DNA of 64,000 bases, from assembly GCA_036345935.2 (NCBI GenBank), contig JADWOT020000292.1:347291-411290 (forward strand), written 5' to 3'. Positions 1 to 11,798 of this stretch are shown piece by piece; the stretch's first letter is position 1; each line of letters opens with the position of its first letter. The translations under genes and the position numbers were made by a program. Below the pieces are notes generated by a model. The model did not search any database. It was not told the origin of the DNA and was given only the letters and a program-made list of their open reading frames with translations. This DNA is from Taenia hydatigena. Taxonomy: Eukaryota; Platyhelminthes; Cestoda; Cyclophyllidea; Taeniidae.

Positions 1-304
1 GATTTGCTCGACTTTTTCGTTTACTGAAGCCAATTGGGACGCATTACCAAAGCTAAACTATTCCACGAAATTTTAAGAGGCTGTCAAGCGTTCGTCAGGG
101 TGAGTGAGGAATGTTGCCAAAACTAGCTGAAACAGGGATAATGCTTTTTGGAGTACCAGTGGGGAGTAGCATAAATACTTGCTTTCAGCTTGTATCTGTC
201 TTAGTCTACCATTTACAATGCTCACTCAGATGCGTTAAAATAAGGAAGACTACCCACCATTCCGTGGCCGATAACTTCGTCGTGCCCATTCACTGTCATG
301 CTAC

Positions 305-376
<72 letters not shown>

Positions 377-1210
377 GACTAGCTTTGATGCGCGGTGGTC
401 TCAATCAAAATCCGCTCTGCAATGAAGAGAAATTTAATCATTTCACCACCAGGAGTAGTGGCCAATGCTGAAGTTGACTAGCCTTCATATGCATTCTGCC
501 GCAAGCATTGGTTGCACTAACTACCAAATATCTCCACGTACAAGTTCGACCCTTTTTAATTCCACTCTGCGAAGGCCCACACAGAGTGCTGGGGAAACGA
601 ATACTTCGGCAGTGGCTGCAACGCCACAGATGGTATAGCCGGCGTCGACAAGGCTTGAGTTGCTCACGATGACATGTGGTCCTTTCCTCCTTCCTTCCCC
701 GTTCCAAATGAAGTGGTCTTTGTTCAAACGGTTCCAACTCACAGTCTGACTACAAACCCGCATGAAAATTGCTACTGAATCTATCGTCAAAAGACAAATG
801 CTTCCTTAGTCATCGCACAAAGAAGGTTTGACCAAATTAATGGCTTGTGTGCGGATATAGACGCCCAGCTATGCCTGATCCAGTTAATCCCTATGGCACC
901 ACATGTCACGGTCGCCTGGTGGTCGAGTGTTAGTGGGAGTGCTTTCCTACATATGCAATTGTTGTTCAACTTTCAGCTGTATTTGATCACCTTTGCTATT
1001 GTCGAGCATTTTCATTGTTTGTGCTTTTGCACATGCATGTCTTGACAACCGCAAATTGCTTAACTCGGGCAGCATCAAAATGTTAGTTGCTTGCGAGGTT
1101 TGAAAGAAAATAAAGTGCTTGCTGCTGTTCTCTTGTTGGTGCTATCAGTTCCACCTGAGCAAAAGGTGACACATTTTAAAAGTTTAATCGCAAATGGATA
1201 TTCGGAGGTC
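1..1210. other. Outer arm segment, no gene recognised
   Basis: Outer segment of the left arm, mirrored at 47425-48634. Apart from the CTG array at 301-375 I see nothing coding; the open frames here are short and run through the triplet repeat or lack any recognisable family. An AATAAA hexamer occurs near 1110 but has no gene upstream of it. The third U copy, which starts at 56990, does not include this segment, so it belongs to the palindrome and not to U. Confidence 0.6.
301..375 (+). repeat. Interrupted CTG triplet array, left arm
   Basis: Twenty-five triplets: CTA, seven CTG, CTA, sixteen CTG. The mirror array in the right arm has the same total length but the inner CTA sits two triplets away. 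Poly-alanine and poly-serine open frames across the array are by-products of the repeat. Confidence 0.97.
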
Positions 1211-2248
1211 GATTAGGTAAACTCAGATGATCTGCAAATCGGAAGGATAATAGTTTTACCAGAGTGTTACCGTGGGTCCGCAGCGTGAGGAGTTGGAATG
1301 GCATGTGATTTGTTGCCTTTATAAAGATTGGTTGCCACGACATACACAAAAGAGGGCACCACGGTATCGAAGTCGTGGGTGAATCACCAAGGCATTGAAT
1401 CGAGGCCATGGAACTAACATCGTTTCATTCGCTTACAATGGAAGCATGAGTAAGTCAAATTCAGGACGGGAGGAGAGTGCTTAAACCGTCCGAAATATGG
1501 TTGGGTGCGTCTATATTATAGGCCATTCACATGGCCTATAGCCTGAGGGAAGCGTTGGGGCTATGGTGAATTGAGTCAAAAATCGTTGCATCTAGTTGGC
1601 TGTGCGAGTGGCAAATGCGGTGTGATAGGCATGTCCCTGCCAATCAGCGTATTTATGGCTAAGTAGTCCCAAGGTAAATTGGGATGCACTCAATTCCCGT
1701 GTATTGGTGGTGGTAGGGAAGGTGGGCGCAGATTGTGCGTCTCCCTCTTAATTGCATGCATTCCTATCAGGACAGGTGTCCGTGCGTTCCGTCGTACAAC
1801 AGCCTATGGTAGAGCGTGGGAAGCAGTGCCTAAGCCTACAAGTAGAATTGTGAGTGTTTAGTACTTGCTGCTATCCATTCCAAAGTGTTGTGTTGGGTGG
1901 ACGAGGGAGGGATGGGATAATATTGACCAAGAAGCACAGCATCGGTCAAGATGACAGGCTGCAATCGTTGCAAAAAGGCAAACGACGAACATGGATGTCA
2001 TTAAGAATTACAAATACACGGGGTTCGGGAGACGTTTATTGATGATGATGACATCATTCGAGAGGTGGGAGGGGTCTGTCGAAGCAGAGACGTTTGGAAT
2101 CTAGGAAATCGGCGGCATTCTGCTTTGGCAAACGCACCATTCCTGCGTTTGATTGATACATGAAACCGCACAATTGACGGTCCAACCTGCCTGGTTTCTA
2201 GAATGCAGAATGTGGAATCTCCGTGAAAACCTCATTCGTTCATCCAGT
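1211..2248 (+). repeat. Direct repeat B, first left-arm copy
   Basis: Aligns to 7984-9021 at a constant offset of 6773 bp. The first ~35 bp differ at several bases, the middle is almost identical, and the last ~120 bp and a site near 1946-1960 carry diagnostic differences. Homology ends abruptly after the sequence GTTCATCCAG at both copies. I find no TG...CA ends, poly(A) tail or open frame that would make B an LTR or a LINE. Confidence 0.93.
1517..1540. repeat. Short perfect hairpin inside B
   Basis: TATAGGCCAT, a 4-base loop, then ATGGCCTATA: a perfect 10-bp inverted repeat. It recurs at 8290-8313 and 47095-47118 in the other B copies. Function unknown. Confidence 0.9.
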
Positions 2249-2250
2249 GC

Positions 2251-2272
2251 CACATTTTAAGAGTTGAATCGC
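2251..2272 (+). repeat. 22-bp direct repeat flanking first B
   Basis: Matches 1170-1191 at 20 of 22 positions (CACATTTTAA core, then AATCGC). The two copies lie just outside the two ends of the first B. It could be a target-site duplication or the trace of an older junction. Confidence 0.7.
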
Positions 2273-2730
2273 TTTGCAGATAATTACTCAACACCACTTT
2301 TATTCATTAAGGCGCATCATGTTCTACAATTTCGTGGAAAGTTCGCTTAAATTTGAAGGCACCTGTGTTTGTTGATGCAGAGAGGGAGTTTTAGTGCTTA
2401 TATAAGGCGCTACCACAAAACTTTTGCGTGAATAGAGGCGATCCTAGTTCTACTAGATGCACACAGGAGGTTGTGCAAACTGCTGTTTTGTCTACTGGGA
2501 ATTCCTCGATCCTCCTTTCCTTGATCATGATCGCATTTACCTCCGTCCACAGATATTCCAGTCCAAAGTGCAAACGATCCCTCCATTATTGTGTACTGGA
2601 AGCGATTCAGTACGTCGTGGTGGTGCTTTCTGCTGTTGTGACATGCGATTGTCAAAGACTATTGACAAGCAAGCATTTTTTGCAGTTTTCTGGTGATACC
2701 AAAGACCGCATAATGTCTGCGCCAGCATAG

Positions 2731-2997
2731 GTACTGAGAAAGACGAATTACTTTGAGCGGAGGAAGAAGCAGAAAGCCAATAAGAATGAGGGACGAATCG
2801 AAGAGAATTACTCGAAGAAGAAAAATAATTTACACTGTGACTTGTTGGAATGGGATTTATTTGGTAGAGGAGAATGTTTTGTACAGTTGACTTAGAGGAT
2901 AAAAGAATGGAACTATTATAGAAAAGCAAGGGAAAGGCTCATTAAGGCGGGATTTAAGCTGAATAAGGTTCCAACGGAATGCATTACTCCTCAGTAT
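2731..2997 (+). pseudogene. Exon-like fragment with one in-frame stop, unidentified
   Basis: A plausible acceptor (AG at 2729-2730) is followed by a K/E-rich frame broken by a single TAG. It continues in the same frame (RIKEWNYYRKARERLIKAG and on) to a good donor, GTAAGC, at 2998. Its composition is protein-like, but I do not recognise a family. It lies just upstream of the fucosyltransferase relic on the same strand and could be its 5' exon, but nothing in the sequence proves that. Confidence 0.35.
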
Positions 2998-3091
2998 GTA
3001 AGCACCTTAGCTTGCCCTAAAGTCGACTAGTTTGTGTGAATTAAGAATTGGCATTGCTTTATTGATAAAGATAGATCTCTTCATCACATAC

Positions 3092-4039
3092 ATGGCCAAA
3101 TCCCCGGTGCCCTTTGTGTACTCCGTCTTCCTTCGCAACAAGAATCCGAAGCATCGATTTACCGCAAAAGAGGCTGAACTCATGCTATCCAAGAATTATT
3201 TGCATTTGCTGCCCCCTCATCATCGGAGAAGAAAGAAGCTGATCGCCTGGGCCATCTCTAATCTCCAATCCCATAATAACAGGATTGAGTATGCAAATGC
3301 AATCGCTAAATTCATCCCCGTAAGGTTATCATTTGATCTTAAATTCCTCATTTGCCAAAGTCATGTAGATAAAATCATAATTTAATGCTCTAAAAACTAG
3401 CACCTTCTTTCACAGCATTGGTCGTCAAAGCATGTTCAGCGTTTGATTTGACGCAGTTCATGCATTATCCTATTTGCTTCGGTCAGAAATATTAGGATGA
3501 AAACACAAAATAAGCCAGCGTTCTCTCATCTATATCGTAATATGCGACTTAATCTTGTGTTACTGTTCTCAAACCAATTGACGTCTACAAGTGTCACTTC
3601 TCTGCACCACTCAAACGGGCCTGTTGAAAGACTAACCTTGTTTCTATTGGTTCGTTCGTATGACCAATAAGTGGTAACATAAAAGGTATGTGTGCCTCCA
3701 TTGCACCTGTTTTCTAAATTCATAATCCAAGCTTACATTTAGAGTGTAAATCATTTTTACTGCCACCGTGTTATAGATATGCATAGCTGAAAAACTGGTT
3801 TAAAGGCAAATATAGGCAGCTTTCACTTTGAATAAAACGATTCAAACTCTACTTTGTAGGTGGATATATACGGTCGCAACGGAAGGCAGTTACCGCGAAA
3901 CTCCGAGGCATTTTATTTGCTATCGATGGACTACAAATTCTACCTCGCCTTTGAGAATTCCAACTGTCGCAATTACATTACAGAAAAGGTCTACTTTAAT
4001 GCGATGCAGTGCGTAACGATTGCTCTCGAATTCATTTGA
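3092..4039 (+). pseudogene. Alpha-1,3-fucosyltransferase (GT10) pseudogene fragment
   Basis: GT10 enzymes are Golgi type II membrane proteins that transfer fucose from GDP-fucose to N-acetylglucosamine-containing glycans. Three pieces in family order are visible on the plus strand. The first is an exon ending at a GTAAGG donor (3320) with RRRKKLIAWAISN, then R..Y...I.KFIP, the family's 'LVAW..SN...R..Y...L..I' block. The second, about 3577-3624, reads IDVYKCHFSAPLKRAC, like the family's VDVYG.CG segment. The third, 3905-4039, contains YKFYLAFENSNCRNYITEK, the nearly invariant GT10 donor-binding motif. The frame is then lost and a TGA follows at 4037. Exon spacing is kept, so this is a duplicated and not a processed copy. 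The N-terminal membrane anchor and the C-terminal end are missing, and the second piece lacks a clear acceptor. It is probably dead. Confidence 0.75.
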
Positions 4040-4822
4040 ACGGAATGTGGGCCTCACCATGAAGCAGCCAAACGCAGGCCTTAAAGTTGTTGCTTTGCAT
4101 GGGAGACTGCGTTGGTCTTTTACCACCCTTTTATTTTAAGATACGGATAAATATGCGTTCTGCATAGCTAAACAGGGAGTATCTATACAGAACAAAGCAA
4201 ATCAACATGGGTTACTGGTAGTTTCTACCCTAGAGTTAGTTATTCCGATGTGGCCATCGAGGAAGGCAAAATGCGTAGTATGACACGTGGTGCAAATGGT
4301 AGAGATCGCGTAGATTGAAGACTCGCGAACCCTCTGCTGAAGTCTGTGTGGACAAGAAGAGTAATCTGCAGCACACTTTACAACTGCTGCACACAGCACT
4401 TATCACACACCATGGGAGATGCAGCAAAGATGTTATTCAAATGAGGTTGGATGCGTGTTAAATTTTGCGAATGAGACTCGTGGTTATAGGAATATAAACA
4501 TAACAGGCACCTAGGAAATGGTCATAAGAAATTTGCAGAACGAATAAGAGACCTCTCGATTCACTGAAACGTCCTATGCCAGTAGACGCTTGCCTCTTCG
4601 CTGTTTAGCAATTGAACATGAAGGCTAAGTATTGGAGTGCATTCTGCAATGCTACGAGAATTCCCAACTTGAAAGGCGTTTCTCTTATATTTTGGGCCAA
4701 GACTTCTATTTTGCCAAAGCCAACTACTTTCTGACCTGTCGTATGCCAATAATAAATTCGTGAAGGAGATTAATTGCAAAACAACTAATCAAAGGGTTTT
4801 GGTGTTGAACAAAGACTCTATG

Positions 4823-4879
4823 TTAGCTGCGATCAAATTTTTCAAAAGGAACCTTCCCTCAACTTGCCGCAACAGGCAT
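4823..4879 (-). pseudogene. FARSB-like 5' stub in the left-arm extra block
   Basis: The minus strand reads from an ATG at 4879-4877 into the same beginning as the FARSB relic at 19556: MPVV, a premature stop and frame slip, then GRFLFEK. Homology to the other copies is lost around 4823. It is a truncated, non-functional fragment. Confidence 0.6.
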
Positions 4880-7800
4880 TGCCAAACACCTGGAAAGCAA
4901 TTCTACGGTACGCGTCCTCGTAAGCATACCGTCTTGGTGGCAGCGAAAATCAACGACGTGGAAAGTCGTAGCAAAGACTAGCTTCCATCACACACAGAAA
5001 TACGATTTCGATATTACTGACTCTCTATTTTAATGACAAAGCAGACACTTCAAGTCAGCAGGGAGGATAGCACTCATTGCCACCGAACTTGCATGACAAG
5101 CAGGCCACCCGGATGGATGAGAAGCAGTAATGCCAATTCGCACAAATACAAATGGTGGATAGCTCGCCATACTACACCAGTGAAGTAAAATGATAATCAG
5201 GCAGGCATTGAGACGACAACAGGCTCCAAGTTATCAACAAAGCAACTTGCTGCTAAGGCGGATGACTCAATACCAAGTGAGCGCATCAACACAGCCCAAT
5301 ATTTGGAAAGGGTAAGCTGGCAGAAGTAGTATCGACACTTATTTTGCAATACGACTGACATGGGGCTAATGCCGACAGCCAGAAAGTCTGAGCTACTCAA
5401 ACCCCATCAGATAACGCAATTTTAAAAGCAAACAATTGCAAGCAAACATCTAAATTAACAAAGCGAAGCGCCTACCAAATCTCAACCAACGAACAGCGCG
5501 CACATTCCGTAACAAGAAGCGCCTACAGTAGAGAAGGATGTGATCAGCATGTGGTGATGCTTCGATGAGTCTCACTATAATCTATTCATTAACAAAAGAG
5601 ATTTACTTATTTACGTGTCCAAAACCCTAATTGCTGTCTTGAAAAAGGGCTGTTACATTCGCATAATCCACAACTTTGCATGGCTTTAAAAATGATTTGT
5701 TGGTTTTATGTCAGAAAACAGTGCCATTTTAATATGCTGCTAACAGTTGCAATTCGTGGACAGTGCGTACATCATTAAAGAATTTTATTTCTGTCAGCTG
5801 TAATTGGTCACAGCTTCCGCGGTCTTTTGAAGCGCACATCCGCGTCTGCAGTCTGCAGTCTACAGTCTATTGTTGTCACTGCGACTTGTTTGGCCTCCGT
5901 GGAATTGCTCCTTAGGTACGCAAACTGTAATATTTACATTTCGGATGGGAACGAAGTGTCTGCAATGTTATCTGGTTCGAGTTTGTGATATGTCCGGTCC
6001 TGTGCGCAATTATTCTATGGGTGTTTCGCCTCGCATTTAATTCCCCTTTGCCTATTCGCCGTTTTAAGTCTTTGAAGCCTATTTGATCGCAAGACTTTGT
6101 TGGTCGAAATTGTTTGCCTTATTTCCTATATGTCTGCACCTTAGTTTATTATCAATGCACTTGCTTTTAGTGATTGCACTACATAAAATTGCTTCCATGT
6201 TCTTTGAACTGCAGAATGTTTGTATGCCTTTGTCTTTATTGTGAGGAGTCATGCGACGTCCTTTCAGTGGATTTCGTGTTGGTTCTTACGTGAACACTAC
6301 ATCCCGGCGATGATGGGAGCAGTTCTGTGCTATACTTTGGTCCGATTGACGCGTTCTTTTTATTAATGCCACAGAGCGGGCTTGTATTCAACGGCACATC
6401 TTCGCTCGTTACGTCGGTTTCTTTTTCCGCCTCATTGATAGGACCATTTATTCGCAGGACGGGCTTCGATTTCCGACGCCGAGAAATCTTATCGCTGCTG
6501 GTTCGTTTGGCACTTCGGAGTAGTAGTTTTTATTTTTGGCACACTAATGTGGAGGCTACAAAGTTTGAATCTAAAAGTCCACCTCTCGTACTCAGGAGCA
6601 TTCACGTTATCGAGGATATTTACTGCTTTCCGACCCTATCCGTCTTACTGTGCTTCGTAAACGAGTTACTAGTCTTTAGTAGCTTACGAGTTTCCTCCGT
6701 CGCTGTTGGGTTGTCTCGTGTTAATTCCTGCTTACCGTTTTAAACTCAACCCCTCCGTCGTGCAGTCAAAAATAGGATTTGAAGTTGCTATTGTATGCAC
6801 ATCCTCCTCCTTTTTCCAATCAATTGATTAAGGAGTAAAATGTGCAATTCGATTAATGCTTGTGCGCCTACTCCATCAGTGAGATGGAGTGTCTGCATTT
6901 TCGAGCAAATGCCGAATTTTCAAGTCGGTGGGAGCTTGTGCAGTCTGCGAAGGCTCGGAAGTTGCAAGGGTGCTCTTCTTCATTTCTTTTTTTGTGTTGC
7001 GTTTCTCGCGGGTAATGCTCACTAGCCTAGGCTTCTACTCCGTCTCTTTTTAAGCAGTTTAAAGTGTCGGTGTTGCGGAGCAGAGGGCAGATACCACGAC
7101 TTCATGTGGTTGCATTCAAATACTAAGCTTCGTTTTTGAAGTGCCATTGGTTTTCAGGCAAGTAATTATTGGTACTTTGGCGCAGTTATTTTGTCCACCA
7201 ACCCATCAACACCGAGGCTCACGGTAGAGTAGAAAGCCTTCTTTCGTAACGGAGTTGGCAGACCGCGTCTGAAATCTCGATATTTGAGTGTTCATAGTGA
7301 AAGTCCCCTTCAACGTTTTCACCCGAAGTATAGTTTCCTTTATGGAACTATTTGCAGCAAGATATGTCCGCGCACTCAGGCAAGGTAGTACATGCTTCGA
7401 AGTGGGGGTCACGCGACAGCACACAACGGTACGTTGGGACGTGAATTGACTCCACACGTATAGCAATGGCCTTACATTCGAGTCGAACCGGAGCTTACGA
7501 CTTGGCGGAAGAAGAGGCTAGCTTTTGAGGCGTGGAAATAGGATTGGTGCACTTATACACTTATCTCAACATCGTGTAGTCAATCCCCAGGGAGCTTCGG
7601 TATAGACTTTGTGCGGCTGAGCCACCCTAGGGTAGCTTGATTGAGAATGTCTTGGTGACACGAGCAGTAGATTGTTGGGATCGAAACCGCTCGTAAACGC
7701 CTTTGTTGTGCTCACCGTCTGCGTTGGAAGAATTGCGGCATTCTGCGCCGTTGATAGGTACAGGGCTCCTGCTGGCAGGGATCGCAGCTGTATTGTGAAC

Positions 7801-7978
7801 GGAGGGTCACCGAAATCAAGATCTTCACCGATATCCATCCAAACGTCTGGGAGGATGTTTCATTCATTGCATGAACGTTCGGACTGCTTATTTTGATTGG
7901 GTTGGATTTGGTCATTGGGTCAACCCACTTGTGGCATGTGGGCCGACCCTTGCTAGTTGCAAAAGGCCGAACTTGGGA
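4823..7978 (-). repeat. Inverted partial copy of unit U
   Basis: Homologous to 16.6-19.6 kb of the left arm in reverse orientation, and so co-linear with 35.8-38.7 kb of the right arm. It is visibly diverged. Around 7430-7640 it has ~180 bp absent from both arms but shared with the third U copy as far as the window end allows comparison. It is thus closer to the third copy than to the arms. The homology stops at the start of the second B on one side and inside the FARSB-like first exon on the other. Confidence 0.9.
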
Positions 7979-7983
7979 GATTT

Positions 7984-9021
7984 GATTAAGTAAACCCAGA
8001 CAGTCCACAAATTGGAAGGATAATAGTTTTACCAGAGTGTTACCGTAGGTCCGCAGCGTGAGGAGTTGGAATGGCATGTGATTTGTTGCCTTTATAAAGA
8101 TTGGTTGCCACGACATACACAAAAGAGGGCACCACGGTATCGAAGTCGTGGGTGAATCACCAAGGCATTGAATCGAGGCCATGGAACTAACATCGTTTCA
8201 TTCGCTTACAATGGAAGCATGAGTAAGTCAAATTCAGGACGGGAGGAGAGTGCTTAAACCGTCCGAAATATGGTTGGGTGCGTCTATATTATAGGCCATT
8301 CACATGGCCTATAGCCTGAGGGAAGCGTTGGGGCTATGGTGAATTGAGTCAAAAATCGTTGCATCTAGTTGGCTGTGCGAGTGGCAAATGCGGTGTGATA
8401 GGCATGTCCCTGCCAATCAGCGTATTTATGGCTAAGTAGTCCCAAGGTAAATTGGGATGCACTCAATTCCCGTGTATTGGTGGTGGTAGGGAAGGTGGGC
8501 GCAGATTGTGCGTCTCCCTCTTAATTGCATGCATTCCTATCAGGACAGGTGTCCGTGCGTTCCGTCGTACAACAGCCTATGGTAGAGCGTGGGAAGCAGT
8601 GCCTAAGCCTACAAGTAGAATTGTGAGTGTTTAGTACTTGCTGCTATCCATTCCAAAGTGTTGTGTTGGGTGGACGAGGGAGGGATGGGATAATATTGAC
8701 CAAGAAGCACAGCATCGGTCAAGATGACAGGGTGTAATCCGTGCAAAAAGGCAAACGACGAACATGGATGTCATTAAGAATTACAAATACACGGGGTTCG
8801 GGAGACGTTTATTGATGATGATGACATCATTCGAGAGGTGGGAGGGGTCTGTCGAAGCAGAGACGTTTGGAATCTAGGAAATCGGCGGCATTCTGCTTTG
8901 GCAAACGCACCATTCCTGCGTTTGGTTGATACATGAAACCGCACAATTGACAGTCCAACCAGCCTGGATTCTAAAATGCAGAATGTGGAATCTCCGTGAA
9001 AACCTCATTCGTTCATCCAGT
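7984..9021 (+). repeat. Direct repeat B, second left-arm copy
   Basis: Second copy of B, directly upstream of the unit U that starts near 9043. Diagnostic bases: GTAGG near 8047 where the first copy has GTGGG, and several changes between about 8719 and 8970. The right arm matches this copy at the inner sites but the first copy at the outer sites. Confidence 0.93.
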
Positions 9022-9549
9022 TATTCGTTCCTTCCTGTCTCGCCGTCAACCGAAAGCTGCTATTATGTCTAAATCCAACTACATTGGAAGGTAGGTTTTG
9101 CAGATAGCCATACTAAGGCTCTGATCCTCTCCTTTCACCCGAATTGGTATCTTTACTGCCATTTACTATCCTGCAGAAGCACTCAATGATGTCCTCACCA
9201 CTAGTGAGGTTAATCTTACCTCGCACGGAACCTACCACAAGCATTTAATCCCCGCACCTCATGCGATCTGCGATTTATGGAGCGATTGTGCAGGTGAGAC
9301 AGTAGGTTGTAAATGTTATGAAGCCAAACTGTTTCGCAACATTAGCACTTCAAACAGAGGCGATCTACAAAAAGCGCAAAATAAGCGAAGAGGAAGTAGG
9401 CAAAACGAGGTTCTGAGCAATGATGAATGCTCTATTGTAATGGCTAAAAGTGCTCATATTCCGTGCCACCAGTTCTCCTTATTATATCCTCAACAATTTT
9501 CGGCCCAGTTTGACTCCTTGTACGATTTGTGCCTGTCTGCTACACGGGG

Positions 9550-9747
9550 TTACAAAGTTGGTTCACAGACAGTGAGATCTTCTAGGACAACTTTTTTTAT
9601 CCATGGGAGGGGCAGAGCAGCACAGCACACTCGCTTGAAAATGTAATACGAAGACTTGAATTCGGTAGTGAAGCCTTTAAATTTGCGCGCAGTGCATTCA
9701 GAAATAGCCTTGTTCACCAAAAGTTCTGCCAACACCAGCATATTATG
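9550..9747 (-). pseudogene. Exon-like fragment with strong acceptor, unidentified
   Basis: On the minus strand a pyrimidine-rich tract ending in TTTTTACAG precedes an open frame (HNMLVLAELLVNKAI..., later SSYYIFKRVC) that runs to a TAA at 9550. A GTGAGT donor lies ~50 bp upstream on the same strand, near 9800, after DTLRFGDALPMLLS in another frame. Mirrored at 45661-45858. The third U copy carries the same pieces, but with deletions near 57595-57640. I do not recognise the protein. It could be the last exon of a lost gene or chance. Confidence 0.25.
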
Positions 9748-11164
9748 CTGTAAAAATGGAGGTTAGTGGCGTAAGGCAAGTGACCAGCCCACTCACCGGC
9801 ACTCAAGGCGGCAGACAGCAGCATTGGTAGTGCGTCACCAAAGCGGAGGGTGTCTGATCTCGTAAAAAGCCACAACACTGGTATTTCATCTCCTTGTTAG
9901 CCATAGCCTGATGTTTGTGCGAGAGGGCTTGTGTCCTGTCCAGCTTCCCACTAGGGTTGGTAGTCATCAAACCGGACCGCAATGCAGGTGGCTTTGTTAG
10001 CCGTCGGCTGAGCAAGCGAGGGAGCACCATGTTCGTGTTCACCGTGAACAGCTGGCTACCCGGCTGAGAGTGCTGCACACCAGACGAGACATGTTTCTAC
10101 TTGCACGTGGTCATAGTATTTGATGCAACTTGGTTTTGTGCTGTGTCAGTGAGCGTAAAGTGAGTGTCATCAGCCAACCAGGAGGAGTTGGAGGGAGAGT
10201 GCAATGCTAGAGAAGTGGCTGCGAAAGCCAAGAGCCCTCCCACTGTCCCAACTACGTACATCATGTCCTCGACCTCGACCACTCGCGGTGAAAAGCAGAA
10301 AGACCGTCGGTGGAAACTCAATTCGATTTTCAGACAGTCAATAAAGTGCTTTTCATCTTGCCATTTTTTTAATACTTAGCTCTAACAGCTACCTCTACAA
10401 TAGCATGAGAACAAGGCGCTTTCTCCTCAGCCTTTCATCTCCTCCCCCTCGCCCTCCCAACAAGCGTGCTCATCTGCCCACGACATTGTATAGCATTGAG
10501 GACTTCTGCTAGAAACAAACTGCGAGCATAATAGTTCTCCAACTCACAGAACTTAAATTCAATTACTTAAGGCTGAACCATCACTTGCGCGATAATCAGC
10601 GACGATTTCATGATTTCAAGCACACACAAACCAACAGTTCTTCTCTCACTACCAAAACACCTAGTTTCATCAAGTGCTGAACTTGTCTAGACTCAGATCC
10701 ACTGATAGTAGTCTGTGAGGAAATACGGTTAAAGTGAGCTTGACAAATCAGTTCATGAGTTAAGTCAGTCAGGTAATGCGCCCCAATGTAGTAAGATCTT
10801 CGGCAGGTGTGAATTCGCCTTATCTACCAAGCATTGGTTCCATTTGTGCTCTCATCGTAATCAACCAAACCCAACACGGAGGTGGGTAAGAACAGGTTTT
10901 GAGGTGAAACTGAGCGGATGCCAGTACCATGAGTGTATAACCTTCTACGACAGTTTGGACGCATCCTTGTCTCTTTGAAACTACAGGATGAGCGGCTCCT
11001 TTTACCTTCATAACGTCACCTCACAGAGTGATGACGTTGATGTTTGCGAGGACACACGCCACCTCAAAATGACCCACTCAGCCCCTCAATACCTCCCCTC
11101 AACCTTAGAACTTATGCTCAATCAGGCTTTGACAACTTCTACTTCATGACAATAGATGAAAAGG

Positions 11165-11350
11165 AGAATACAAAACCAAGCACAATTGACAGTTTCCATC
11201 TTCCTCATACGCCTTCAATCTGGCCATTTATCCACATCTTTCACTTTAGGAGGGTAGGTCTTGACACAGCAGAATACAAAACCAAGCACAATTGGCAGTT
11301 TCCATCTTCCTCATATGCCTTCAGTCTGGCCATTTATCCACATCTTTCAC
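11165..11350 (+). repeat. 80-bp tandem duplication
   Basis: 11165-11244 and 11271-11350 match at about 76 of 80 positions with a 106-bp period (mirror 44058-44243). They lie within the arm-specific 1.0-kb segment. Confidence 0.92.
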
Positions 11351-11632
11351 CAGCAGTTGAGCTCATGGCGCGATCCAAGAAATCGGACCACAAACAATCC
11401 TCTACAGGTGTGTACAGACCCTTCGGCAAACATTGGCATCCAGCACACCGCAATCCCACGAGCCACCTTTCTGCGTACTGCTCCTCGAGTAGGGATGTTA
11501 GCGTCCCCAACCCCCTTTCACACGCAGCAGATAAACCAGCCTCGTCCAGTTCTTTCCATGCAATCCGTTGTTTAGCATGTGCGCATTCGTCCAACGTCGC
11601 CTTGTTCCGAGCTCTGAGCATGGATGAAACAG

Positions 11633-11798
11633 CCTACAATTCTGTGATGAAGACGTGGTTGGTGGGAGCGGTCGATACATGCACAAAATACGGACTCTAC
11701 TGAATCCCGATGAGATTGAATCGTCATTCTTTACTCCAAAGCACGACTCCTTGTTCATGGATGAACCTCTATGGTTCGTTGTGTCTATCGCCTTCTAA
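11633..11798 (+). pseudogene. Possible terminal exon with poly(A) signal, unidentified
   Basis: After an AAACAG acceptor-like site the frame reads LQFCDEDVVGG, then MHKIRTLLNPDEIESSFF and HDSLFMDEPLWFVV, to a TAA at 11796. An AATAAA hexamer follows at 11819. The composition is protein-like and the arrangement is that of a 3' exon, but I do not know the family and no upstream exon is convincing. Mirrored at 43610-43775. Confidence 0.22.

Larger units (their letters stand above)
2249..7983. other. Left-arm-only extra block between the two B copies
   Basis: 5.7 kb with no counterpart in the right arm. It is a mosaic. About 2249-4822 is found only once in the window and holds exon-like sequence and a GT10 fucosyltransferase relic. 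4823-7978 is an inverted partial copy of unit U. 2273-2730 contains open frames but nothing I recognise. 4040-4822 has nothing I can name. Together with one B it forms the 6773-bp length difference between the arms. Confidence 0.9.

Noticed and set aside
111..425. Poly-alanine / poly-serine proteins over the CTG array (and mirror at 48210-48524)
   Set aside because: The runs are translations of the triplet repeat; flanking residues show no domain and the two strands are equally open.
7712..8182. 156-codon minus-strand open frame
   Set aside because: It runs across the junction between the partial U copy and the second B, two unrelated sequences, so it cannot be an ancestral gene.
1211..9021. 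LTR retrotransposon with B as LTRs and the right-arm B as a solo LTR
   Set aside because: B lacks TG...CA ends, no target-site duplication surrounds the two-B structure, and the internal block holds a fucosyltransferase relic and an inverted U piece instead of gag/pol.
11044..11703. 219-codon open frame, longest in the arms (mirror 43705-44364)
   Set aside because: It crosses an 80-bp tandem duplication in an arm-specific block, has low-complexity composition and no motif; other frames are also open here.
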